Shown here: piece after piece, positions 17,723 to 25,525 of the stretch | Position numbering within the stretch: the stretch's first letter is position 1 | Layout of the letters: every line of letters begins with the position of its first letter | The notes under the pieces: generated by a model | Databases searched by the model: none | Seen by the model: the letters and a program-made list of their open reading frames with translations, nothing else | What the model was told of the DNA's origin: nothing | Source of the DNA: Desulfovibrio sp. | GTDB lineage: Bacteria > Desulfobacterota > Desulfovibrionia > Desulfovibrionales > Desulfovibrionaceae | Assembly: GCA_017454855.1 (NCBI GenBank) | Contig: JAFTCE010000066.1 | Span: 1 to 34,857, forward strand | Direction of reading: 5' to 3' | DNA length: 34,857 nt | Made by a program: the position numbers and the translations under genes

Positions 17723-19015
17723 TTATTTCGTATCATGACCAGGAGGATCGACTGATATCAGTTTGTCTGAAACCTCTCCAGGTCCTGGAATCACAAGTGT
17801 TTCGGGATTTATACTGTACCAGGCGAACCACATGGAATAGCTTCCATAATACTGTGTCATGGATGCACCTTTCATGTTGCCTGAAATGGCCACACCGGTG
17901 CTTGGTTCCCAGATGCTGCGTGTGGCAATGTCCATGAGTTTACCCTGATGGAGTATGAAAAGGAAAGGTTCTGCCCAGACCTGTCGGTTGAAAATGCGAA
18001 CGACAGCAAGATTTTGGTCATAGACGGCCAGCAGGGCATTCGGCCCCATGAAAAAATTGACCGCACCTTTTTTTTTCACATAGCCGATGTCGATAGCTAC
18101 GAGATATCCCTGATGCTCTAGGCAGAGCATGGGGGTTTTACGATGGAAGCGTCTGTCCAGCCTTTCTACGGGATAAATAAGCTTGTCGTTGTGGTAATAG
18201 CTATCCTTGCGTTGATAGCTACCATAGGGATCGCGCCCGTACGGACGATTGCCCGCAGGCTTTGAAAGTACGAGAGCTTTAGGGAAAATGCGTTTTGCGG
18301 CACCCCAGTTTGTCCAGAAAACGGGCAACATGGGAAGTCCACGTCCCATCAGTGGTCCAGCAAATGCCATGCCAGTCTCCTGGAGCCAGAGACTTCCAGA
18401 GTTGCGATCTATGAGAACGCTATTACCATCCACAATGCGTCCTTCCGTGTCAAAAATGAGGTTTAGTCCAGACATGGAAGCATCATAAGCCATAAGTGTG
18501 CCCGTGGTGGGGCAATAGGTAATGGCATAGGCCATGTCATCCACGATTTCGTTCACTACTTGATGCCAAACCATGATGCGTTGCGGATAGATGCGAGGTC
18601 CGTCGGGCAGCAAAACAACAAAAACAATCTCCTCATCACTGCTACTCAAGTTACCATCCTGGATACGATTGTATTGAGGACGGTAGAGTGACGGTATGGC
18701 ACCATACTCGACTCCAGTCGAAAGCAACCTTTCGGATATTTTGCCTAAATCGTCCATCGTGCGTGGTCTTGCCGCTGCGTAGGGCACTGTCATGCCCAAG
18801 ACTAAGAGAAGGGTAGCCGCTGCTGGCACTGCCACACTGGCCGTAAGGTGGCGGAAAAACAGTATTTGTTCCAGACGCAGGAAAAGCCCTTGCATAACAG
18901 TCCACAGAATTCTTTTCCGCAACAGGTGCATACTGTTGAGACTGTACAAGGTTTTCTTTTTACCTAAAGGAAAATGAAAATAATTTCGACAAAGGCACAA
19001 TGCTGCCTTTAGCAT
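17723..19015 (-). CDS. DUF3179 membrane-anchored protein
   Basis: 430 residues from the ATG at 19015. That start has AGGAG seven bases upstream and overlaps the stop of the preceding reductase gene (ATGCTAA). A hydrophobic segment near 57-78 (ASVAVPAAATLLLVLGM) suggests membrane anchoring or an uncleaved signal. The rest carries the DUF3179 pattern: MVWHQVVNEIVDDMAYAITY, CPTTGTLMAYD, LIDRNSGSLWLQETG, AGPLMGRGLPMLPVFWTNWG and FPKALVLSKP. The domain has no established function. A shorter version from an internal ATG near 18934 is possible. Coupling to the reductase gene is the main clue to context. Confidence 0.8.
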   Translation of the reverse strand: MLKAALCLCRNYFHFPLGKKKTLYSLNSMHLLRKRILWTVMQGLFLRLEQILFFRHLTASVAVPAAATLLLVLGMTVPYAAARPRTMDDLGKISERLLSTGVEYGAIPSLYRPQYNRIQDGNLSSSDEEIVFVVLLPDGPRIYPQRIMVWHQVVNEIVDDMAYAITYCPTTGTLMAYDASMSGLNLIFDTEGRIVDGNSVLIDRNSGSLWLQETGMAFAGPLMGRGLPMLPVFWTNWGAAKRIFPKALVLSKPAGNRPYGRDPYGSYQRKDSYYHNDKLIYPVERLDRRFHRKTPMLCLEHQGYLVAIDIGYVKKKGAVNFFMGPNALLAVYDQNLAVVRIFNRQVWAEPFLFILHQGKLMDIATRSIWEPSTGVAISGNMKGASMTQYYGSYSMWFAWYSINPETLVIPGPGEVSDKLISVDPPGHDTK

Positions 19016-19890
19016 GCATCTTCTCCTTGCTGGGCTGGTAAATATGTGCTGAAAATATACTCTCGAAGGGCTTGCGTCCAAGGGCGTGGCGGCTTTCCTA
19101 TCAATGCTGCAAGCTTACCATTGTCCAGCACAGAGAACACGGGACGTTTGGCTTTTTGTGGCCATTCAGAAGTGGCAATGGGTTCAACACGGCAAGAGGC
19201 TCCTGCCAGAGATACGGCTTCACAGGCTAGCTCACACCACGACGCCTGACCGCTATTGACTGCATGCCAGATACCAGAAGCTCGTTTCTCAGCTATAACG
19301 CGACACCAATGAGCAAGATCCAATGTATATGTAGGGGAACCTGTTTGGTCATGAACTACTTTGATAGTGTCACGGTGTTTACAAGCGGATATAATTGTAT
19401 CGACAAAATTTTTTCGTCCGGGACCAAACAACCATGCCGTACGCACGATGCAAGAGCGTTCTGGTATTAAGGCCAGAACTGCCTTTTCGCCTTCCAATTT
19501 GGTACGACCATATACCGACGTCGGTTGCGGCTCGTCTTCTTCCTTGTGTGGTGTGTATCCTGCGCCACTAAAGACAAAATCAGTGCTGATATGTACAAGG
19601 AACGTTTTGCTTTTGCTCAGTATTCTCGCCAAGGAATGGGGCAACGTGCGGTTGAGTATTCCAGCCTCTTCTGGATGATCCTCTGCATCATCAACTGCTG
19701 TCCACGCGACGGCGTTGAAGACCACATCTGGACTGATTTTCTCAAGAGATGCTTGAAGAAACTGGGGATCAAGAAGATTGCCATTACGACGACCAAGAGT
19801 CTCAACATTCCAGTTAGATTTGTCAAGCACCATTGTCAACGCCTGTCCAAGTAGGCCGGTGTCTCCTCCGAGAATCAGTGCCTTTGACAT
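19009..19890 (-). CDS. rfbD: RmlD/RfbD-type dTDP-4-dehydrorhamnose reductase
   Basis: 293 residues from the ATG at 19890, chosen for GGAGGA just upstream; the open frame extends 111 codons further without homology. It is an extended short-chain dehydrogenase: the glycine-rich motif is GGDTGLLGQAL, followed by VVFNAVAWTAVDDAEDHPEEA, HISTDFVFSG and the catalytic YGRTK (Tyr-x-x-x-Lys). RVRTAWLFG-like and DQTGSPTYTLDLA segments are typical of RmlD, which makes dTDP-L-rhamnose for surface polysaccharide. The other rml genes are not in the window, so another nucleotide-sugar substrate is possible. The stop overlaps the DUF3179 start. Confidence 0.85.
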   Translation of the reverse strand: MSKALILGGDTGLLGQALTMVLDKSNWNVETLGRRNGNLLDPQFLQASLEKISPDVVFNAVAWTAVDDAEDHPEEAGILNRTLPHSLARILSKSKTFLVHISTDFVFSGAGYTPHKEEDEPQPTSVYGRTKLEGEKAVLALIPERSCIVRTAWLFGPGRKNFVDTIISACKHRDTIKVVHDQTGSPTYTLDLAHWCRVIAEKRASGIWHAVNSGQASWCELACEAVSLAGASCRVEPIATSEWPQKAKRPVFSVLDNGKLAALIGKPPRPWTQALREYIFSTYLPAQQGEDAC

Positions 19891-19939
19891 ACATCCTCCG
19901 CAGTTAGACACAACATGCGCAATGATATTTTCATAGGTA

Positions 19940-19968
19940 CTTGTATCCTTGCAAAGGGAAGGGGTCAA
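19940..19968 (-). promoter_or_regulatory. Candidate promoter of rfbD
   Basis: Minus strand TTGACC (19963-19968) is 17 bases from TACAAG (19940-19945), about 50 bases before the start codon. The -35 box is good and the -10 box weak. Confidence 0.35.
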
Positions 19969-20165
19969 CAGTGAGCTGAACGTAAGTAAGGTATAGATAT
20001 GGAACAGGGCATGGAGTAGGACGCCTATCGGCGCAGAGTGCAGCTCTTGAAAAATTTGCGGCTGCAATTGAGATTGCAGTTTCTTTCTGCCGCCATAACA
20101 CGATGTTTTTTTCAGGAAAGACGTTAAAAAGTCGTCTTGAGCAGCGAGCGGAATACTGCTAGCAA

Positions 20166-20201
20166 AGAAAATGGGCTTACGAGATGTTTTCCCGTAAGCC
20201 C
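20166..20201 (-). terminator. Terminator of the tRNA-Gln/tRNA-Glu operon
   Basis: A perfect 9-bp stem, GGGCTTACG (20173-20181) with CGTAAGCCC (20193-20201), is followed leftward by ATTTTCTTT. It lies about 10 bases past the tRNA-Glu CCA end. Confidence 0.75.
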
Positions 20202-20211
20202 TTGATTTTCT

Positions 20212-20288
20212 TGGCGTCCCCAAGCGGATTTGAACCGCTGTTGACGGCGTGAAAGGCCGTTGTCCTGGGCCGACTAGACGATGGGGAC
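20212..20288 (-). tRNA. tRNA-Glu (anticodon TTC)
   Basis: The minus strand has acceptor GTCCCCA/TGGGGAC, anticodon stem ACGGC/GCCGT around CTTTCAC giving anticodon TTC, and T-arm GGTTCAAATCC. Discriminator G and CCA are encoded. It is the second gene after tRNA-Gln. Confidence 0.95.
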
Positions 20289-20301
20289 TTTAAAAAATTT
20301 T

Positions 20302-20376
20302 TGGCTGGGTTGCAAGGACTCGAACCTTGATTAGCGGAGCCAGAATCCGCCGTCCTGCCAATTGAACGACAACCCA
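20302..20376 (-). tRNA. tRNA-Gln (anticodon CTG)
   Basis: The minus strand has acceptor TGGGTTG/CAACCCA, anticodon stem GCGGA/TCCGC around TTCTGGC giving CTG, and T-arm GGTTCGAGTCC. Discriminator G and CCA are encoded. It is the first gene of the operon, 13 bases before tRNA-Glu. Confidence 0.95.
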
Positions 20377-20384
20377 ACGAAAAC

Positions 20385-20413
20385 AAGATATTTATGTTAA
20401 AGAGTTTTGTCAA
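20385..20413 (-). promoter_or_regulatory. Sigma-70 promoter of the tRNA-Gln/tRNA-Glu operon
   Basis: Minus strand has consensus TTGACA (20408-20413), 17 bases, then TATCTT (20385-20390), eight bases before the tRNA-Gln 5' end. The remaining 20414-20635 is AT-rich leader of the rightward RdgC-like gene, with no clear promoter or gene seen. Confidence 0.8.
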
Positions 20414-20635
20414 GACATTTTTTTGTACACGCGAAAAATATGCGAGTGAACCTTAAGCACCAATTAAAGTATCTTAAAGACAACATATTCAAATATCAAT
20501 GAATAAAGTTTACATAATTATCATTATGTGACATTATTTCTCAAAATTTCTCAAACACTTCTACTTGCCCCAATTCCATCTCTGACATAAAATACATCAA
20601 TTGCTCGTTTTTAAATTTATTAAGGAAATTATCCC

Positions 20636-21259
20636 ATGGGATTTGCCTCACGATCTTGTAGTTTTACACGTTTCAAAATCATAGACCCTGTATCTGAGGA
20701 ACTCTTGGCGCAAATTATTCTCAAATTAAAGCAAGCTGCATTTCGTGATATTGATGACACTCTCGAAATGGAAGCTCATGGCTGGGTCAATTTCGAGAAT
20801 ATGCTAGATAGTGAATGGTCATCAACTCCACCCCAAAAAGGAGCATATATTGTTTTTTCTTTACGGCAGGATCTACGCCGTATACCTGTAGCTGTGATAA
20901 AAAAACATTTGTCTCTAGCCTTGATTGATGAAAAAAATCGAATATCCGAGCAAGGAAAAAAATTTATCTCTCGTGAGAGAAAAAAAGAAATTAAAGAACA
21001 GGTTTTACTTCGCCTACGTTCGCGTTTTTTACCTATTCCAGGCGAATTCAATGTTCTTTGGGCAACCACAAAAAATGAAGTCTGGTTTGCCTCTACACAA
21101 TCTAAAATGATTGATCTATTTATGGAACACTTTTTTAATACATTTGATCTTCACCTCGAACAAATGACTCCATATAATTTAGCTAATTCTATGCTTGGTG
21201 AAGATGCTCAAGTACAGCTTGACAAACTTGAAGCTACACAATTTACAATCACTTCTTGA
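20636..21259 (+). CDS. RdgC-like recombination-associated protein (short form)
   Basis: 207 residues, shorter than the roughly 300 of E. coli RdgC. The start has AAGGAA eight bases upstream. Recognisable RdgC-type features are the basic segment around residues 80-125 and the pair FLPIPGEFNVLWATTKNEVWF and ASTQSKMIDLFMEHFFNTF, which are well conserved in short RdgC homologues as I recall them. RdgC is a ring-shaped DNA-binding protein that modulates RecA in E. coli. It could do the same here, but the size difference makes that inference. The next gene starts 20 bases after its stop, so the pair is likely one operon. Local DNA is AT-rich. Confidence 0.6.
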   Translation: MGFASRSCSFTRFKIIDPVSEELLAQIILKLKQAAFRDIDDTLEMEAHGWVNFENMLDSEWSSTPPQKGAYIVFSLRQDLRRIPVAVIKKHLSLALIDEKNRISEQGKKFISRERKKEIKEQVLLRLRSRFLPIPGEFNVLWATTKNEVWFASTQSKMIDLFMEHFFNTFDLHLEQMTPYNLANSMLGEDAQVQLDKLEATQFTITS

Positions 21260-21279
21260 CGAATATATGGAGATCCTTG

Positions 21280-21810
21280 ATGGTTATGCCCTATCGTGGA
21301 GAATCAATTGATTCTATTTTGGGTCAGGAATTTTTGACGTGGCTCTGGTATCAGAGTGATAATGCGCCAGAAACTTTTACAGACTCTGAAGGCAATCCAT
21401 TTTCTATTTCCATGGAACAGCGCATCGTTGTTGAAGGAGGTGTAGGTGAAACGCGCGAAACAGCTACTGTGTCTGGCACTGGCTCACCTCTGCGTGAAGC
21501 GCGTTTCGGCTTGGGGATGGGCAAAAAGGTTAGTCGCGCACTATTACGCCTTGAAAAAGATGATTTGGCATTCCAAGTTGTTCTTAAAGCAGAAAATTTT
21601 TGCCTAAACAGCCTTACAACTCCAAAGTTGGAGAGATCAGATGATGAAGATCAAGAGCCAGATGCTTTATTGCTTGAAAAATTTTATCTTTTAGAGATGT
21701 GCGTTTCTCTGATAGACAATTTGTATGCACGTTTTCTCAAGTTACGTCTTTCACACAATTGGGAAAAAGAGGTATATGGAATGCGACAATGGATGATTCG
21801 CACGGAGTAA
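21280..21810 (+). CDS. Conserved-looking protein of unknown function, RdgC-like partner
   Basis: 176 residues from the ATG at 21280, preceded by GGAG at seven bases; a TTG at 21256 overlapping the previous stop is less likely. I do not recognise the family. It is soluble, with an early DSILGQEFLTWLWYQSD, a glycine-rich middle (VEGGVGETRETATVSGTGSP) and an acidic patch (DDEDQEP), and ends in a helical segment with SLIDNLYARFLKLRLS. Position suggests joint function with the RdgC-like protein. Confidence 0.75.
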   Translation: MVMPYRGESIDSILGQEFLTWLWYQSDNAPETFTDSEGNPFSISMEQRIVVEGGVGETRETATVSGTGSPLREARFGLGMGKKVSRALLRLEKDDLAFQVVLKAENFCLNSLTTPKLERSDDEDQEPDALLLEKFYLLEMCVSLIDNLYARFLKLRLSHNWEKEVYGMRQWMIRTE

Positions 21811-21819
21811 GTTCGGCCC

Positions 21820-22854
21820 ATGAAAGCCTTCTATCATTTCTTTTGCACTTCGTCGCACTTTTCTAGGTTCGTACTTCGTCTTTTCAAAAAAGTATTGTGG
21901 ATGCTTTTTGTATTGTGGGGCATAACAATCATCAGCTTTTGGGTTATCCATTTGGCGCCTGGCTCACCTACAGATATGGAAACAACGCTCAACCCATTGG
22001 CTGGAACAGTTGCACGGCAACGTCTGGAAACAATATACGGTCTGAACCGACCTTTGTATGTACAATACTGTGATTGGCTTGTCCGTTTGATTCACATGGA
22101 TTTCGGCAATTCCATGTCGTCCGACTCTCGACCGGTTTTAACGAAGATTATGGAACGCCTCCCCCTCACTGTGGGTATGAACGTCGTTTCTCTTATGCTC
22201 ACCTTGATTATCTCGATACCGGTAGGTATATTTTCGGCTTGCCAGCGCAATTCATTTGTAGATAAAACGATAACAGTTTTGGTTTTTCTTGGCTTTGCCA
22301 TGCCCTCTTTCTGGCTTGCCTTACTACTCATGATGTTTTTTGGAATAGAAATGCATTTTTTCCCCATTTCTGGCCTTACTTCTGTGAATTTTGATCAACT
22401 TGAGATGCTGGATAAAATTTTAGATATTATAAAACATTTGACTCTCCCTATTCTTGTTTATACTATAGGTGGATTAGCGGCTATGTCGCGCTATATGCGG
22501 GCCTGTATGCTTGAGACATTACAACAAGATTATATCCTTGCCGCAAAGGCAAAAGGCCTGAGCAGCCATACTGTTATTATACATCACGCACTTCGCAATG
22601 CCTTATTGCCAGTTATCACCTTATTAGGGCTATCTGTGCCAGGACTTATTGGTGGAAGTGTCATTATAGAATCCATTTTTGCTCTTCCCGGTTTGGGCCA
22701 ACTTTTTTATGGTGCAGTCATGGCACGTGATTATACCATGATTATGGGAAATCTAGTTTTGGGTGCCATCCTTACTTTAACAGGCAATATTTTGGCAGAC
22801 ATATGCTATGGACTCGCTGATCCTCGCATACGTGTAGGGAGGAAAACTTCCTAA
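21820..22854 (+). CDS. Dipeptide/oligopeptide-type ABC permease, DppB-like
   Basis: 344 residues, one of two inner-membrane subunits of a peptide/nickel-type importer. It has the DppB N-terminal helix with [12 protein letters not shown] and the [14 protein letters not shown] segment. Several membrane helices follow. The cytoplasmic EAA loop is visible as [20 protein letters not shown] and then [13 protein letters not shown]. The ribosome site is GGAG, 12 bases from the ATG. It overlaps the DppC-like gene by one base (TAATG). No solute-binding protein or ATPase gene is nearby, so the substrate is unknown. Confidence 0.9.
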   Translation: MKAFYHFFCTSSHFSRFVLRLFKKVLWMLFVLWGITIISFWVIHLAPGSPTDMETTLNPLAGTVARQRLETIYGLNRPLYVQYCDWLVRLIHMDFGNSMSSDSRPVLTKIMERLPLTVGMNVVSLMLTLIISIPVGIFSACQRNSFVDKTITVLVFLGFAMPSFWLALLLMMFFGIEMHFFPISGLTSVNFDQLEMLDKILDIIKHLTLPILVYTIGGLAAMSRYMRACMLETLQQDYILAAKAKGLSSHTVIIHHALRNALLPVITLLGLSVPGLIGGSVIIESIFALPGLGQLFYGAVMARDYTMIMGNLVLGAILTLTGNILADICYGLADPRIRVGRKTS

Positions 22855-23690
22855 TGCGTTTCCGACAACTCATAAAAAATTTGTTAAGCCGCGACATTAT
22901 GCTCATCCTTGGCCTCACTATTGTTCTCGCTATGACACTCGCCGCGCTGCTCGCTCCCATTATTGCCCCTTATAATCCAGATGTATTGCATTTGGATCAT
23001 ATTTTAGAGCCACCATCTTCTCTTTTTTGGCTTGGTACAGACCGCTTGGGACGTGATATTCTGTCTCGTTTACTCTATGGTGGTCGTATATCTCTATGGG
23101 TCGGTTTTGTATCCGTCAGCATTTCCATCAGCATTGGCACAATACTAGGCATGGTTAGCGGCTACTTCAGCTCATGGATAGATGAATGCATTATGCGCAT
23201 AGTTGACATAATGCTTTGTTTCCCTTCATTTTTCCTTATCTTGTCTGTTATCTCTTTTTTAGAACCCAATTTAACTAATATTATGGTTGTCATAGGTTTG
23301 ACTTCCTGGATGGGCGTAACTAGGCTAGTGCGCGCAGAAACACTTAGCTTACGAGAACGTGAATTTATTTCAGCGGCCCGTTTGGCAGGAAGCTCTATAC
23401 TGCGTATTCTTTTTTTTCATATTTTACCAAATACACTTGCTCCTGTACTGATCACGGCTACACTTGGAGTTGCTGGGGCCATTTTAACAGAGTCCAGCTT
23501 GAGTTTTTTAGGGCTTGGAGTACAACCTCCTACAGCGAGTTGGGGAAATATGCTCTTGGATGGTAAATCCGTTATAGAAACAGCACCGTGGCTTTCACTT
23601 TTTCCAGGGTTGGCTATTCTTGTCACAGTGTTGGGGTATAATTTATTGGGAGAGAGCCTGCGTGACTATTTTGATCCACGTTTGAAATAA
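22854..23690 (+). CDS. Dipeptide/oligopeptide-type ABC permease, DppC-like
   Basis: 278 residues. Typical DppC features are an N-terminal helix ending in LLAPIIAPYNPD, FWLGTDRLGRDILSRLLYGG and the EAA loop EREFISAARLAGSSILRILF followed by FHILPNTLAPVLI. The C-terminal LSFLGLGVQPPTASWGNML and GYNLLGESLRDYFDPRLK are hallmark segments. It pairs with the upstream permease, and GGGAGGA precedes the start. recN follows after 39 bases. Confidence 0.92.
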   Translation: MRFRQLIKNLLSRDIMLILGLTIVLAMTLAALLAPIIAPYNPDVLHLDHILEPPSSLFWLGTDRLGRDILSRLLYGGRISLWVGFVSVSISISIGTILGMVSGYFSSWIDECIMRIVDIMLCFPSFFLILSVISFLEPNLTNIMVVIGLTSWMGVTRLVRAETLSLREREFISAARLAGSSILRILFFHILPNTLAPVLITATLGVAGAILTESSLSFLGLGVQPPTASWGNMLLDGKSVIETAPWLSLFPGLAILVTVLGYNLLGESLRDYFDPRLK

Positions 23691-23729
23691 AAAATAGAAT
23701 ACTCGCATTTATACCTTCTGTAGTGTGAT

Positions 23730-25346
23730 ATGCTTGAATATCTTCGTATAAGAAATTTGGCTCTCATAGATGACATGGAGCTAGAATTTGAGGCGGGAAT
23801 GAACGTCCTCACAGGTGAAACTGGTGCTGGGAAAAGTTTTATCCTTAAAGCTCTTGGTTTTTTGTTGGGAGATAAGCTTTCCTCTGATATGGTAAGAAGT
23901 TGTGCGAAGCGAGCTTCTGTTGAAGCCGTGTTCCATTTCTCTGAACGAGATTTACATTTACGGCGCGAGCTTGCATCAGAAAGTGGTCGCAGCCGCATTT
24001 ACGTTAACGATGAACTCCACTCACAAGATTATTTGCGTGATTTACGCCCCAAGTTGGTAGTATTTACAAGCCAACATGCACAACAAAAGCTCATGCAAGC
24101 ATCCTTTCAGGCTGATTTGCTAGAACGTGACATGCATTGCGAAGAACTAACAGAACGCCGTGAATTTTTGCTTGCCGCACTGCATGATCACGCAGCTAAG
24201 CGCAACGCTTTGCTAGAACGTCAGTCTTCTCTCGCCGAAAAACGTGAATTAATGGAAATGCAACAAGAAGAAATCGACAAAATTGCTCCTGAAGAAGGTG
24301 AAGAAGAACGTTTAGAAATTCTTCGCACAAATGTGCGTGCCATAGAACATTTGCGTAAAAATTATGATCATGCTCTAGCCCTATTGCATGGCGACGGGCA
24401 ACAACATGGTATCCTTGATCAGTTGAATCGTCTTGAAAAAATTTTGTCCACGATAAGTTCTGAAGATGCCTGTTTTGAAACGGATAAAGAGAGTATTGCA
24501 ACACTGCGGCAGCAAATACAATATCTAGACAGCAGATTACGCCATCCTGCTTTCATAAAAGACATAGATGAAAATGACGACATGGATCGTGTAGAAGAAC
24601 GTCTTTTTGCTTTGGCCAATCTCAAGCGTAAACTGCATCGAACTTTGCCGGAAATATTGTCACTGCGCAAGGAAATTGCTGAAAATCTCTCTTTCCTTGA
24701 TCTCTGCGCGCTCAATGTACGTCAAATGGAGAAAGAAGAAAAAGCACTAAAGAATGAATTGACCGATATTGTGACAAATATCAAGCCTTTAAGACGTAAT
24801 GCCGCTGTTAAAACTGCTAAAGCACTAGAGAATGAACTGCGACAACTTGGTTTTTCTGAGGCAGTACGTGTTATACCGGATTTTGTGCCATATGAAATTT
24901 GGCCGGGTGTGATAGATGAACGTGGAAGAATTCTTTGGGCTCCCAATCCAGGTCAACCAGAGCAAGCTTTGGACAAAATTGCCTCTGGTGGAGAACTTTC
25001 CCGCTTTCTTCTAGCTCTGACAAGTATACAGAAGGATAATGAATCAGCTACATTTCTTTTTGATGAAGTTGATGCAGGTGTGGGGGGCTTGACGTTGAAT
25101 AAGCTTGCAGAAAAACTATCTGATTTAGCGTCGAAGCGACAAATAATACTTATTACACACTGGCCTCAATTAGCGGTACGTGCCCGCAAACATTTCCAGA
25201 TTATCAAGGTTATCCGTGACTGTTCAACATCTACACTTTGTACACCTCTAAATAACTCAGAGCGACTTGCGGAACTGGCTCGCATGGCAGGCGGTGGAAC
25301 ACAGGGTGAAGCTCTTGCGATGGAACTGAAAAATACTTATTTATAG
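23730..25346 (+). CDS. recN: DNA repair protein RecN
   Basis: SMC-like ATPase that acts in recombinational repair of double-strand breaks. 538 residues, close to the usual 550. Walker A is GETGAGKS at 29-36. A long coiled coil spans roughly 150-370. The ABC signature ASGGELSRFLLA and Walker B ATFLFDEVDAGVGG are near 415-450, followed by the H-loop ILITHWPQLA. The latter reads THWPQ where the E. coli protein has THLPQ. The ribosome site is weak. It is the last gene of the AT-rich rightward group, together with the RdgC-like gene. Confidence 0.95.
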   Translation: MLEYLRIRNLALIDDMELEFEAGMNVLTGETGAGKSFILKALGFLLGDKLSSDMVRSCAKRASVEAVFHFSERDLHLRRELASESGRSRIYVNDELHSQDYLRDLRPKLVVFTSQHAQQKLMQASFQADLLERDMHCEELTERREFLLAALHDHAAKRNALLERQSSLAEKRELMEMQQEEIDKIAPEEGEEERLEILRTNVRAIEHLRKNYDHALALLHGDGQQHGILDQLNRLEKILSTISSEDACFETDKESIATLRQQIQYLDSRLRHPAFIKDIDENDDMDRVEERLFALANLKRKLHRTLPEILSLRKEIAENLSFLDLCALNVRQMEKEEKALKNELTDIVTNIKPLRRNAAVKTAKALENELRQLGFSEAVRVIPDFVPYEIWPGVIDERGRILWAPNPGQPEQALDKIASGGELSRFLLALTSIQKDNESATFLFDEVDAGVGGLTLNKLAEKLSDLASKRQIILITHWPQLAVRARKHFQIIKVIRDCSTSTLCTPLNNSERLAELARMAGGGTQGEALAMELKNTYL

Positions 25347-25444
25347 ATAAATTTGCTCAGTAATCTCCTTTGCAAGTGTAATCAATACACGTCGTTATGA
25401 ATATATCTGTGCAGAATCGGTAGAAATTTGTCATTGTCTCTTTT

Positions 25445-25512
25445 GACCCGGCTCCCGCTTTTTTGACGTACATCATTGAACAGTTGATGTTCAATAATGA
25501 AGGAGCCGGGCC
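25445..25512. repeat. Nested inverted repeat between convergent recN and histidine kinase genes
   Basis: Outer arms CCCGGCTCC (25447-25455) and GGAGCCGGG (25502-25510) enclose an inner hairpin ATTGAAC (25475-25481) / GTTCAAT (25489-25495). It sits at the convergent ends of two genes, so a bidirectional transcription stop is the simplest reading, although no T-run follows the outer stem on either strand. Confidence 0.5.
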
Positions 25513-25525
25513 TATCCTATCATTT

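Larger units (their letters stand above)
19891..20211. other. Leader of rfbD and 3' flank of the tRNA operon
   Basis: It holds the tRNA terminator at its right end and a candidate rfbD promoter at 19940-19968. The minus frame is open throughout, but the extra residues look unlike rfbD and no ribosome site supports them. I see no separate gene. Confidence 0.5.

Noticed and set aside
20177-20413. 78-residue open frame on the minus strand
   Set aside because: It overlaps the tRNA-Glu and tRNA-Gln genes and their promoter.
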